A stretch of 64,000 nucleotides of DNA from Bosea sp. 685. GTDB taxonomy: Bacteria; Pseudomonadota; Alphaproteobacteria; Rhizobiales; Beijerinckiaceae. The translations under genes and the position numbers were made by a program. The stretch is taken from positions 3,348,001 to 3,412,000 of the forward strand of contig NZ_CP134779.1 of NCBI RefSeq assembly GCF_031884435.1. Direction: 5' to 3'. Under the pieces are notes generated by a model. It did no database searches. It had not been told where the DNA came from and saw nothing but the letters and a program-made list of their open reading frames with translations. The stretch's first letter is position 1; every line of letters starts with the position of its first letter. Of this stretch, positions 16,465-24,541 are shown piece after piece.

Positions 16465-16530
16465 TTAGTGCCGAGTTAAAGCCGGCAACGGACAGCCAGA
16501 TCTTGTTCATCATCAGGTTTTCTTAACCAT
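16465..16530. promoter_or_regulatory. CtrA-like sequences between the wzz and wza genes
   Basis: TTAG-N7-TTAA (16465-16479) differs by one base from the alphaproteobacterial CtrA full site TTAA-N7-TTAA, and TTAACCAT (16523-16530) is a half site. Both fall in the 180-nt divergent intergenic region. This is a pattern match only. Confidence 0.3.
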
Positions 16531-16575
16531 ATCGGCCTAGTCCTGATTTCAGTTTCCGCATGGATATCGCCCGCG

Positions 16576-17136
16576 ATGAGTCGCCATCTCGCCCCTCTCG
16601 TTCTGGCCGTCGCCATGACCGCGACCGCTTGCGCACCACGCCATGTCGACGCCGATTACGCCGTCGCCCAGCCGAGCGGCCCTTATCGGCTCGCCAGCGG
16701 CGACCGCCTGCGCATCATCGTCTTCGGGCAGGACAATCTCTCGAACATCTACGCGGTCGACGGTGCAGGCCGCATCTCGATGCCGCTGATCGACACGATC
16801 GATGCGCAAGGGCACACCACCCAGCAGTTGGAAAAGGCGATCGAGGGCCGGCTGCGGCGCGGTTACCTGCGCGAACCCAAGGTTTCGGTCGAGGTCGACA
16901 CTTATCGCCCGTTCTTCGTCCTGGGCGAAGTCACCAATTCCGGCCAATTTCCTTACGTCAACGGCATGACGGTGCAGACGGCGGTCGCAATCGCCGGCGG
17001 TTTCACGCCGCGCGGGCAGCGCTCCTCGGCCGAAGTGACGCGGCAGGTCGACGGTCAATTGGTGACCGCGACGGTGCCGATCACCTACGCCGTCCAGCCC
17101 GGCGACACGATCGTCATCAAGGAACGCTGGTTCTGA
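16576..17136 (+). CDS. Polysaccharide export outer-membrane lipoprotein (Wza/KpsD/ExoF-like)
   Basis: A 186-residue lipoprotein. The signal ends in TATAC with Cys as the lipid-attachment residue (about residue 19). Mature features are the Poly_export domain (YRLASGDRLRIIVFGQDNLS and GAGRISMPLIDTI) and one SLBB-type domain (FFVLGEVTNSGQFPYVNGMT and AVAIAGGFTPRG), ending in YAVQPGDTIVIKERWF. It is shorter than E. coli Wza (about 380) and like the short ExoF-type proteins of Rhizobiales. It should form the periplasmic/outer-membrane conduit together with the divergently encoded Wzz protein. The glycosyltransferase gene follows 19 nt downstream, so they are likely co-transcribed. Confidence 0.9.
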   Translation: MSRHLAPLVLAVAMTATACAPRHVDADYAVAQPSGPYRLASGDRLRIIVFGQDNLSNIYAVDGAGRISMPLIDTIDAQGHTTQQLEKAIEGRLRRGYLREPKVSVEVDTYRPFFVLGEVTNSGQFPYVNGMTVQTAVAIAGGFTPRGQRSSAEVTRQVDGQLVTATVPITYAVQPGDTIVIKERWF

Positions 17137-17155
17137 TCCGTCCGGAGCGCTTCCG

Positions 17156-18325
17156 ATGACGGACAGCCCGCAGGCGCAGCCGCTGCGCATTCTCCATGTC
17201 TTCCGCGCGCCGCTCGGCGGCCTGTTCCGGCATGTGCTCGATCTCGCGCGCGGCCAGGTCGAGCGCGGCCACCATGTCGGCATCTTCTGCGACGCCACCA
17301 CGGGCGGCACCCGCGCCGACGAGATCTTCCGCGAGCTCTCGCCCCAGCTTTCGCTCGGCGTGACCCGTGTGCCGATGTCGCGCTATCCGAGCCTGACCGA
17401 CGCGAAGGCGCAGATGAGCGAGATCTCGGTCCGCAAGGCGCTGAGGCCCGACATCGTCCATTGCCACGGCTCGAAGGGCGGCGTGTATGGGCGCATTCCC
17501 GCCCTTTTCAGCCCGGGCCGGAGCTATGCCACGGCCTATACGCCCCATGGCGGCAGCTTCAACTACAAGCCCGGCGGGGCCGAGCATAAGATCTACATGG
17601 CCGTCGAGCGATTGCTCGAGGGCGCGACCGACATGTTCCTGTTCGAGAGCCGCTTCATCGCCGGGCGCTTCGAGGCTTATGTCGGGCACATGCCGCGAAC
17701 CGACCACCGCATCGTGCTGAACGGCATCTCCGAGGCCGAGTTCGAGCCGATCGACCATTCCCAGGCGGCGTTCGATCTCCTCTATCTCGGTGAATTGCGC
17801 TCGGCCAAGGGTGTCGACACGCTGATCGACGCGCTCGCTTTGCTGAAGAGCCGGGACGCGCTGACGCCGCGCATCCTGATCGTCGGCTCGGGGCCAGACG
17901 AGGCCGAACTGCGCAAGATGACGATCGATCGCGGCATCGCGGAGCAATGCGTCTTCGAGCCGCCGGGACCGATCCGCAGGGCGCTTTCGAAGGCCCGTGT
18001 GATGGTGATCCCGTCGCGGGCGGAATCGCTGCCCTATGTCATCCTGGAGGCGGCGGCGGCGGCCCAGCCCTTGATCTCGACCGATGTCGGCGGCATCAAC
18101 GAGATCTACGGCCCGCGCCACAGGCATCGGTTGATACAGACCAACGATCCCGTGATCCTCACAGAGGCCATCCGTTCGATCCTGGCGACGCCCGACGCCG
18201 AGCGCCAGGCGCAAGCCGCAGACCTCGCCGAGCATGTCCGCCAGAACTTCCGCCTCGACGCCATGATCGATGGCGTCATCGCCGCCTATCGCGACGCGAT
18301 CGCCGCCCGCGTCACAAAAGCTTGA
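17156..18325 (+). CDS. Glycosyltransferase family 4 protein
   Basis: A 389-residue GT-B fold glycosyltransferase. The N-terminal LRILHVFRAPLGGLFRHVLDLA is the acceptor-side glycine-rich turn; DIVHCHGSKGGVYGRIPA, LYLGELRSAKGVDTLIDALALL, ILIVGSGPDEAELR and the E-x7-E-like segment PSRAESLPYVILEAAAAAQP are the GT4 donor-site motifs. It probably adds a sugar to a lipid-linked polysaccharide intermediate on the cytosolic face. It follows the export lipoprotein gene by 19 nt. Its 3' end overlaps by 14 nt the 3' end of the convergent SMR gene. The sugar specificity cannot be told. Confidence 0.88.
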   Translation: MTDSPQAQPLRILHVFRAPLGGLFRHVLDLARGQVERGHHVGIFCDATTGGTRADEIFRELSPQLSLGVTRVPMSRYPSLTDAKAQMSEISVRKALRPDIVHCHGSKGGVYGRIPALFSPGRSYATAYTPHGGSFNYKPGGAEHKIYMAVERLLEGATDMFLFESRFIAGRFEAYVGHMPRTDHRIVLNGISEAEFEPIDHSQAAFDLLYLGELRSAKGVDTLIDALALLKSRDALTPRILIVGSGPDEAELRKMTIDRGIAEQCVFEPPGPIRRALSKARVMVIPSRAESLPYVILEAAAAAQPLISTDVGGINEIYGPRHRHRLIQTNDPVILTEAIRSILATPDAERQAQAADLAEHVRQNFRLDAMIDGVIAAYRDAIAARVTKA

Positions 18326-18650
18326 GCGCCACGACGCCGGCGATGACGAGCGCGATCCCAGCCCAGCCGGAGGGGCGGATGCGCTGGCCGAAGGCGAGCA
18401 TGCCGACGATCGCGGTGATCACCAGCCCGGCGCCACCCCAGACGGCGTAGGCGACGGACAGGTCCATGCCCTTGATCGCCTGAGCCAAAGCAGCAAAGGC
18501 GCCGACTACCAGCAGGATGCCGACGCCGCCGGTGAGCCAGCGCTTCATGCCGTCGGAGAGCTTGAGCAGATACGTGCCCGAGACCTCGAGCAGGACCGCC
18601 AGCATCAGCCAGGCGATGGCGAGGCCTTGCGGCAGAAGGGGGGCGGTCAT
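18312..18650 (-). CDS. Small multidrug resistance (SMR) family protein, second of a pair
   Basis: A 112-residue four-helix membrane protein of the EmrE/SMR family. Helix 1 has the conserved membrane Glu in AWLMLAVLLEVSGTYLLKLSDG; VAYAVWGGAGLVITAIVGM is the diagnostic SMR segment. Its start overlaps the stop of the upstream SMR gene by 4 nt, so the two would be translated together and probably form a heterodimer, as do EbrAB, YkkCD and MdtIJ. Substrates of such pairs include cationic drugs or polyamines. A riboswitch was not found upstream. Confidence 0.88.
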   Translation of the reverse strand: MTAPLLPQGLAIAWLMLAVLLEVSGTYLLKLSDGMKRWLTGGVGILLVVGAFAALAQAIKGMDLSVAYAVWGGAGLVITAIVGMLAFGQRIRPSGWAGIALVIAGVVALKLL

Positions 18651-19000
18651 GCCAGCCTCCCCTCATACTCCTCCGCCTCACCGCCGACGCCGCGCTCGAG
18701 CAGTACGATACCGGCGATGATGGCGCAGAGCGCCACGATCCGCGTCGGCGTGAGATGCTCGCCAAAGAGCAGATGGCCGGTGGCGGCGATGCCGACGATG
18801 CCGAGCCCCTCCCAGACAGCATAGGCAACCGCCAGCGGAATGACGCGCAGCGCCACGCTGAGCAGGGTGAAGGACAGGCCGATCAGGATGAGCGGCAGGA
18901 GGGTGACCATGAACGGCGCCGAGACGACCGACTTCAACGCGGCCGTCGCGACGATCTCGACGGCGATGGCCGCGAGCAGAACCAACCAATGAAAAGACAT
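18647..19000 (-). CDS. Small multidrug resistance (SMR) family protein, first of a pair
   Basis: A 117-residue SMR protein with four helices: WLVLLAAIAVEIVATAALKS carries the conserved Glu, and AYAVWEGLGIVGIAATGHLL is the signature segment. The C-terminal tail GGEAEEYEGRLA is hydrophilic and acidic. The start is the ATG at 19000 (MSFHWLVLL); the frame is open for 150 nt upstream but that part is not membrane-like. It overlaps the next SMR gene by 4 nt (ATGA). The two-gene layout suggests an obligate heterodimer. Confidence 0.87.
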   Translation of the reverse strand: MSFHWLVLLAAIAVEIVATAALKSVVSAPFMVTLLPLILIGLSFTLLSVALRVIPLAVAYAVWEGLGIVGIAATGHLLFGEHLTPTRIVALCAIIAGIVLLERGVGGEAEEYEGRLA

Positions 19001-19518
19001 GTTGCACACGGGCGAAGCCGGCGCTGGACGCCGCGGGGGCGACGCAAGGCAGCTAGGCAAAAGTTCGAGTTTTGAAAGACGGTATCCGGATTGAAAGCCT
19101 TCGGCGGGAACACCGCGAAAGCAGCACAGCGGCATCGCGACAACGGCCAAAAGCCGCTCTCATAATCCGCGCAGAAATGTGCTTCTCAGACACTCATCGC
19201 GGTCAGATATGCCCGTAACGTTGCTTTTTGTCAACTTGAAACAACTTTTATGCAGCAAAATACGCCAAAAATAGCAGCCAAAAACCTAGATTAATACCTT
19301 GATGGGCCAAGCGAAAATCGCCCTTTTCGATTTCGCGTTTTTGTGAGGCCCAAAACAGCCGGAACGGAGCTCGCCGACGCGGCGTTTCCAGTCAATTTCC
19401 TTGCGAATCCTCCGCAAGAACGACGGGTCCGGTTAAGCCTTCCGTGAACATTTTGCGCTAGACGCAAGGTAAGAAGACCGGAAGCCTCGGCTTGCCGGCC
19501 GGACCGGGATGGCATGTC
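19001..19518. other. Intergenic region between the SMR pair and the sugar transferase
   Basis: 518 bp with no credible gene. The middle (about 19180-19300) is distinctly AT-richer and holds an imperfect inverted repeat, GTTGCTTTTTGTCAAC, near 19220. It must contain the divergent promoters of both flanking transcription units. I could not pick convincing -35/-10 pairs. Confidence 0.5.
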
Positions 19519-21072
19519 ATGGGCGCTTTCGATGTTCGCGATCTGATCAAGGTCGACGCGGCCGCGGCCGCGACATCCGAGATGTTCGGTCCCTCCAAGA
19601 GCGGCGCGACGCGCGCCTTCCACCCCCTGGCCGAGCGCATTGCCGCGATGCCGGTCAAGCCGACGCTCTCGCCGGTGATGATCGAGGGCTTTGTCCGTCT
19701 CTTCGACGTGCTGGCCGTCGTTTGCGTGGGCGGGTTGGTCTATTGGTTTTATGTGGCGGGCAATATCGACAACGCCCTGCCCTACCAGGTCACGATTCCG
19801 GCGCTGGCGATCGGGGCACTCGCCTCCTTCCAAGCGCTGCAGCTCTACCATGTCGGCGCGCTCAGAAATTTCGTCGCCATGGCGGTCAGGCTGGTGACCG
19901 GCTGGACGACCTTGTTCATGATCGCGCTGGCGGCCTTCTTCTTCCTCAAGATCGGCGACCAGGTCTCACGCATCTGGCTGGTCGGGTTCTATGCCGGCGG
20001 CCTTGCGGCGCTGCTCGGCGAGCGGCTGGTGGTGACGCTGAGCGTGCGCCAGCTCACGCGCTCGGGCCGGCTGGAACGGCGTACCGCGATCGTCGGCGGC
20101 GGCGAGGCGGGCGAGGCCTTGATCCGCGCGCTGGAAGCGCAGCGCGACACCGGCTTGCGCGTCTGCGGCGTCTTCGACGACCGTAATGACGACCGTTCGC
20201 CCGATCTCGTCGCCGGCTACCCCAAGCTCGGCACGATCGATGATCTCGTCGAGTTCGCGCGCCGTACCAAGCTCGACCTGGTGATCTTCACCCTGCCGAT
20301 CTCGGCCGAGGCGCGGCTTCTCACCATGCTGCGCAAGCTCTGGGTGCTGCCGATCGACATCCGCCTCTCCGCGCATATGTCGAAGCTCCGGTTCCGGCCG
20401 CGCTCCTATTCCTATATCGGCGCCGTGCCCGTGCTCGACGTGTTCGACCGGCCGATCGCCGACTGGGACATCGTCGTCAAATTCGTCTTCGACAAGATCG
20501 TCGGCACGCTCGCCCTGATCGCGCTCTCGCCGCTGATGCTCGCGACCGCGATCGCGATCAAGCTCGATTCGAAGGGGCCGATCCTGTTCAAGCAGAAGCG
20601 CTACGGCTTCAACAACGAATTGATCGAAGTCCTGAAATTTCGCTCGCTCTACCATGAGATGAGCGATTTCGCTGCCGCCAAGCAGGTCACCAAGGACGAT
20701 CCGCGCGTCACCCGCGTCGGCCGTTTCATCCGCAAGACCTCGATCGACGAGTTGCCGCAGCTCCTCAACGTCGTCCTGAAGGGCGATCTCTCGCTGGTGG
20801 GGCCGCGCCCGCATGCGATCCACGCCACCGCCTCGAACCGCGCCTATGAGCAGGTCGTCGACGGCTACTTCGCCCGCCACAAGGTCAAGCCCGGCATCAC
20901 CGGCTGGGCCCAGGTCAATGGCTGGCGCGGCGAGACCGACACCGAGGACAAGATCCAGCGCCGCGTCGAACACGACCTCTACTACATCGAGAATTGGTCG
21001 GTGCTGCTCGACCTCTACATCCTGGTGAAGACGCCGCTCTCGCTGCTGACCAAGAACGAGAACGCCTATTGA
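19519..21072 (+). CDS. Undecaprenyl-phosphate sugar-1-phosphate transferase (WbaP/WcaJ type)
   Basis: A 517-residue polyprenyl glycosylphosphotransferase that starts assembly of a lipid-linked polysaccharide by moving glucose- or galactose-1-phosphate to undecaprenyl phosphate. Four N-terminal membrane helices (about residues 55-195) are followed by a Rossmann-like domain (TAIVGGGEAGEALIRALEAQ) and a fifth hydrophobic stretch (IVGTLALIALSPLMLATAI). The C-terminal catalytic domain has KRYGFNNELIEVLKFRSLY, TRVGRFIRKTSIDELPQLLN, DLSLVGPRPHAIHA and KPGITGWAQVNGWRGET. The ATG at 19519 is preferred to a TTG at 19492. The O-antigen ligase gene follows with overlap. Confidence 0.92.
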   Translation: MGAFDVRDLIKVDAAAAATSEMFGPSKSGATRAFHPLAERIAAMPVKPTLSPVMIEGFVRLFDVLAVVCVGGLVYWFYVAGNIDNALPYQVTIPALAIGALASFQALQLYHVGALRNFVAMAVRLVTGWTTLFMIALAAFFFLKIGDQVSRIWLVGFYAGGLAALLGERLVVTLSVRQLTRSGRLERRTAIVGGGEAGEALIRALEAQRDTGLRVCGVFDDRNDDRSPDLVAGYPKLGTIDDLVEFARRTKLDLVIFTLPISAEARLLTMLRKLWVLPIDIRLSAHMSKLRFRPRSYSYIGAVPVLDVFDRPIADWDIVVKFVFDKIVGTLALIALSPLMLATAIAIKLDSKGPILFKQKRYGFNNELIEVLKFRSLYHEMSDFAAAKQVTKDDPRVTRVGRFIRKTSIDELPQLLNVVLKGDLSLVGPRPHAIHATASNRAYEQVVDGYFARHKVKPGITGWAQVNGWRGETDTEDKIQRRVEHDLYYIENWSVLLDLYILVKTPLSLLTKNENAY

Positions 21073-22331
21073 GCGCGCTCGCCGATCGCTCTGGGACTGC
21101 TGCTGGCCGTAGCGGCTTGCGGATTTCCTATGCCGCGATCAAGCGCGGCGTGCTCTGGCTGCTGACTGCGTCGAGCGGCTTTGCGCTGATCGAGCCCTCG
21201 CCCTACGAAGTGATTTTCCTGCTGGCGGTCTTCGCCTTCGCCCTGACAGGCATCCGCTTCTCGCAGAAGCTGCTGCCTCTGCTGGGCCTGCTGCTGCTCT
21301 ACAATATCGGCGGCGCGTTCTCGCTCATTCCCTGGATGGACGAGCCGACCTCGGTCCGCTTCACGGCAGTCTCGGTCTATCTGATGATCACCGCGATCTT
21401 CCTGGCCGCGATCATGGCCGACGATACCATCGCCCGGCTGGAGACGCTGCGGCGCGGCTATCTCTTTGCCGCCTGGTGCGCCGGGCTTGCCGGCACTCTC
21501 GGCTATTTCAACATCGCCGGCCTTGGCGACGTCTTCGCGCTCTATGGCCGCGCCTCGGGCACGTTCAAGGATCCCAACGTGCTCGGCCCCTTCCTGGTGC
21601 TGCCGATCATCTTCGCCCTGCAACATGTCTTGATCGGACGGCTCGGGCTCATGCGCGGCTTCCTGGTCATGAGCGTGCCGCTTCTCGCTCTGTTCCTGTC
21701 GTTCTCGCGCGGTGCCTGGGGCAATCTCGCCGCCTCGGCGGTGCTGATGGTGCTTTTGAACTTCCTGACTTCGCCCAGTGCCTCGCGGCGCATGCGCATC
21801 GTCGTCCTGACAGCCGCCGCGCTCGCCCTGGTGGTGATAGCGTTGCTGATCGCGCTGTCCTTCGAGAACATCCGCAGCGTCTTCGAGGTCCGCGCCAGCC
21901 TGGACCAGAGCTACGACCAGGGCGTCACCGGGCGTTTCGGCAGCCAGTTGCGCTCGATCCCGCTGCTCTTGGGTGAGCCCAACGGCTTTGGTCCGCTGCG
22001 GTTCCGCTGGATCTTCCCGGAGGATCCCCACAACGTCTACATCAACGCCTTCGCCTCCTATGGCTGGCTCGGCGGCTGCGCCTGGCTCGCCCTGATGGTG
22101 GCAACCTGCTATGTCGGCTGGGCGCTCGTGTTCAGGCGTACCCCTTGGCAGAACCACGCCATCGCACTCTGGTCGGTGCTGTTCATCACGATCCTGCAAG
22201 GCGTGCAGATCGACACAGACCACTGGCGCCATCTCTATCTGATGCTCGGGCTGATCTGGGGGCTGGCCGCGCTGCCGACGCCGAGCGCGAAGGTATCGAA
22301 CCCGAGCGCAACGACGCGCCGCATTGCCTGA
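21069..22331 (+). CDS. O-antigen ligase family membrane protein
   Basis: A 420-residue polytopic membrane protein, about ten helices, of the WaaL/Wzy-like O-antigen ligase family. The family segment is LALFLSFSRGAWGNLAASAVLM, and the large loop has GVTGRFGSQLRSIPLLLGEP and FPEDPHNVYINAFASYGWLGG, with the His seen in this class. It joins or polymerises lipid-linked polysaccharide on the periplasmic side. The best start is a TTG at 21069 that overlaps the stop codon of the sugar transferase (TTGA), pointing to translational coupling; longer versions would overlap the upstream gene further. The context supports a role in the same polymer. Confidence 0.82.
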   Translation: MSALADRSGTAAGRSGLRISYAAIKRGVLWLLTASSGFALIEPSPYEVIFLLAVFAFALTGIRFSQKLLPLLGLLLLYNIGGAFSLIPWMDEPTSVRFTAVSVYLMITAIFLAAIMADDTIARLETLRRGYLFAAWCAGLAGTLGYFNIAGLGDVFALYGRASGTFKDPNVLGPFLVLPIIFALQHVLIGRLGLMRGFLVMSVPLLALFLSFSRGAWGNLAASAVLMVLLNFLTSPSASRRMRIVVLTAAALALVVIALLIALSFENIRSVFEVRASLDQSYDQGVTGRFGSQLRSIPLLLGEPNGFGPLRFRWIFPEDPHNVYINAFASYGWLGGCAWLALMVATCYVGWALVFRRTPWQNHAIALWSVLFITILQGVQIDTDHWRHLYLMLGLIWGLAALPTPSAKVSNPSATTRRIA

Positions 22332-22385
22332 TCGCCGGTCGGATTTTATGCTACCGTGCTTGGAGCAGAGCCGGGAGCAGCCACG

Positions 22386-22676
22386 ATGCAGACCGCCGAG
22401 AAAATCAGCATCACCATGACGCCGGAAATGATGCGCGAGGTCCGCGCCAGTGTCGAGGCAGGCGAATATGCTTCGACCAGCGAAGCATTGCGGGACGCAG
22501 TGCGCGTCTGGCAGCGGGAGCGCGCCGAGCACGCCGAGCGCCTAGCCTCAATCAAAGCCCGTATCGAACGGTCACGCGACGATCTCCGACCGAGCCTCAG
22601 TGCAGATCAGGTCCGCGAGCGCATCGCCGCACTGCATGCCGGGACGATGAAGGCTCATCGGGATGAAGCCGTATAA
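22386..22676 (+). CDS. ParD-like antitoxin
   Basis: A 96-residue ribbon-helix-helix protein. EKISITMTPEMMREVRASVEAG forms the DNA-binding beta strand and first helix, and EYASTSEALRDAVRVWQRER is the ParD signature. The C-terminal half is charged and would wrap the toxin. The ATG at 22386 fits the family start. It overlaps the toxin gene by 14 nt. Such pairs repress their own promoter. Confidence 0.87.
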   Translation: MQTAEKISITMTPEMMREVRASVEAGEYASTSEALRDAVRVWQRERAEHAERLASIKARIERSRDDLRPSLSADQVRERIAALHAGTMKAHRDEAV

Positions 22677-22989
22677 GGTCATCCTGCGCGAGGACGCTGC
22701 AAGCGATCTCGCAGACATCTATCGCTGGATTCATCAGGCGAGCCTCAGCCCGTCGATTGCCGAACGCTATGTCCAGCGGATCATCGCCTTCTGCGAGAAG
22801 ATCGGCACGATGCCGCATGGCGGCAGACGGCGTGACGACCTCGTTTCGGGCTTGAGAACCTTCCCATTCGAGAAGCGAGCGGTCATTGCCTATTTCATCG
22901 AAGGAGAAATGGTCCTGATCACCAATGTCTTCCATAGCGGCCGCGACTATGAGGCGCTCTATCGCGGCGAGCCGGAAACCGAAGTCTAA
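22663..22989 (+). CDS. ParE-family toxin
   Basis: A 108-residue ParE/RelE-superfamily toxin. It begins KPYKVILREDAASDLADIYRWI, typical of ParE, with PHGGRRRDDLVSGLRTFPFEKRAVIAYFI in the core and VLITNVFHSGRDYEAL at the end. ParE toxins inhibit gyrase. The length is slightly above the usual 95-100. Together with the upstream antitoxin it makes a complete module. Confidence 0.87.
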   Translation: MKPYKVILREDAASDLADIYRWIHQASLSPSIAERYVQRIIAFCEKIGTMPHGGRRRDDLVSGLRTFPFEKRAVIAYFIEGEMVLITNVFHSGRDYEALYRGEPETEV

Positions 22990-23013
22990 GGAAAGCGGCA
23001 GGTTTTGCCCCGC

Positions 23014-23832
23014 TCAGATCCGGTCCTTGCGCACCACGACATAGGCGTAGGTCGTCACGAAATCCCAACCGGTCTTCGCCGCCAGCGCGTTGAAGACATG
23101 GTCGGCCTGCTTCAGCCCGGGCATGCGGTCGAAATAGCCGTGCCCCCAGAAGCGCTGGATATGGACATCGCTGAAGCCGGCACGGTTCAGCATCGGCCCG
23201 AGCTGACGCTTGCTGCCGCGGCACCAGTCGTAGAAGGCCGGGAATTTCGGATCGCCGCCGCCATCGCGCCGCGCCGGGTAGAGTGCATGCACGATCGCGC
23301 GCGAGAGCTTCTCGGGCAGGATGTGGTTGATCGCGAAGACCGGCGCCCACAGCGTCGGGAAGAAGGCGAGCGCGACGCCGCCCGGCGCCAGCAGGTCATG
23401 GATGTTGGTCCAGGCGCGCTCGACGTCATGGACATGCTCGAAGACCATGCGCGAGACCATGAGGTCATAGCCGCCGCGCACGACATCCGGCTCGGAGAGA
23501 TCGCCGGCGATGTCGAATCGCGCCGTCCTGAGCCCGGCCGGCGTCAGCGCCAACTCGCCCGCATCGATATCGTTGACGATGAGGTCGATGCCGTGGCGCG
23601 CCGCCTCGGCGGTCGAGAACAGCGGATCGCGCCCGCCGCCGATCTCGCAGACGCGGCGCAGGCCGAACTGCCTGGAGAGATCGAGAATCGTCGATTCGTA
23701 ATGGTCCCAGGCCCATTGTGAATGCCAGTCCGGGGCGAGATCGCGGAAGAAGGTCTCGATCGAGCCCAGCGGTTTCGCAGGGGTCGGCACGGAGACCTTG
23801 CTCCGCTCCACTGTGGCAGTCGCCAGTGACAT
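23014..23832 (-). CDS. Class I SAM-dependent methyltransferase
   Basis: A 272-residue protein with a Rossmann-type methyltransferase core: motif I RRVCEIGGGRDPLFSTAEAA, motif II region GIDLIVNDIDAGELAL, motif III-IV GGYDLMVSRMVFEHVHD and WTNIHDLLAPGGVALAF. The rest has an HW-rich insertion (FYDWCRGSKRQLGPML). Small-molecule or lipid/sugar methylation is likely but the substrate is unknown. I chose the ATG at 23832; another ATG is 6 nt upstream and both share the GGCGGAG Shine-Dalgarno. A perfect CtrA-type site lies 74 nt upstream. Confidence 0.82.
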   Translation of the reverse strand: MSLATATVERSKVSVPTPAKPLGSIETFFRDLAPDWHSQWAWDHYESTILDLSRQFGLRRVCEIGGGRDPLFSTAEAARHGIDLIVNDIDAGELALTPAGLRTARFDIAGDLSEPDVVRGGYDLMVSRMVFEHVHDVERAWTNIHDLLAPGGVALAFFPTLWAPVFAINHILPEKLSRAIVHALYPARRDGGGDPKFPAFYDWCRGSKRQLGPMLNRAGFSDVHIQRFWGHGYFDRMPGLKQADHVFNALAAKTGWDFVTTYAYVVVRKDRI

Positions 23833-23905
23833 GGTCATCTCCGCCTGAAGGACCCCCGTCCCACGGATACGATGCGCAAACAGGCCCCGGACCGCAACCA
23901 AAGCC

Positions 23906-23920
23906 TTAATCGAAGGTTAA
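23906..23920. promoter_or_regulatory. CtrA-type full site (TTAA-N7-TTAA)
   Basis: TTAATCGAAGGTTAA at 23906-23920 is an exact match to TTAA-N7-TTAA, the consensus of the alphaproteobacterial cell-cycle regulator CtrA. It lies 74-88 nt upstream of the methyltransferase start, a usual position for an activator or repressor. Such a motif in GC-rich DNA is rarely due to chance, but binding is not shown. Confidence 0.5.
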
Positions 23921-24000
23921 CAACGCCCGGCCGGCCATGTGCCGCTCCGGGGCGATCAAAGGCTCCTGTCACGGAGTCACCGACAATGTGTCGAAGCGCA

Positions 24001-24029
24001 TTGCATCCACGGCAACGCGACACTATAAG
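24001..24029 (+). promoter_or_regulatory. Promoter of the tRNA-Pro gene
   Basis: TTGCAT (24001-24006), a 17-nt spacer and TATAAG (24024-24029) lie directly before the tRNA; transcription would start at or just before its first base. Confidence 0.6.
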
Positions 24030-24038
24030 CCGAGCCGT

Positions 24039-24116
24039 CGGAGCGTAGCGCAGCCCGGTTAGCGCACTTGTCTGGGGGACAAGGGGTCGGAGGTTCGAAT
24101 CCTCTCGCTCCGACCA
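24039..24116 (+). tRNA. tRNA-Pro (anticodon GGG)
   Basis: A 78-nt cloverleaf. The acceptor stem CGGAGCG (24039-24045) pairs with CGCTCCG (24106-24112), followed by discriminator A and an encoded CCA. The anticodon stem CTTGT/ACAAG encloses the loop CTGGGGG with anticodon GGG at 24074-24076. The T arm GGAGGTTCGAATCCTC is intact. Proline is supported by the anticodon and by the C1-G72 pair typical of tRNA-Pro. I see no integrase gene or repeated 3' end nearby, so it does not mark an island. Confidence 0.95.
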
Positions 24117-24281
24117 TTTTTCTCTACTGTCGATGAGATCTCAGCCGGCCGCCGCCCTGCGCGCCGTCGGCCAGCCCGCCTCCCCGGCGGCAAATCCCCA
24201 AGATTCGCGACAGAGAGGCCGGCACGATTGCGCTGGGCGCTTCTGCTACCGCGACTCGCTCATCTTGGCTCTGAAACGCAC

Positions 24282-24492
24282 CGTCATTCCGGGCGCGCCG
24301 TAGAGCTGAGCCTGCCCCCATGAACACGACGCTGCTCCAGTTCGTCATGCTCGCCCTTGTGGCGAGCATCCACGTCTTGAATACAGGCCTCGACGGGCGA
24401 AGACGTGGATGGTCGGGACAAGCCCGACCATGACGGATGACGCGGTGTTCATAGGGCCGGGCGCCACGCTTCGCGTAGCCGCGGAATGATGG
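24282..24492. repeat. Composite palindromic repeat: family A with family B nested inside (copy 2)
   Basis: The outer arms CGTCATTCCGGGCGC and CGGAATGATG belong to family A, and a second outer pair ATGAACAC/GTGTTCAT surrounds a full family B copy at 24343-24435. The inner copy has the same outer and middle arms as 3104-3196, but its hairpins are ATGCTCGCC..GGCGAGCAT and ATGGTCGGG..CCCGACCAT. It fills most of the gap 24117-24541; the rest shows nothing else. Confidence 0.75.
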
Positions 24493-24541
24493 GATGGTTC
24501 AGAAAGCACCGGGAAACGATTAAACGCATCCGGATCGCTCC

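Noticed and set aside
19001..19200. Guanidine riboswitch before the SMR pair
   Set aside because: No ACGR-loop hairpins or ykkC-type core on the minus strand upstream of 19000.
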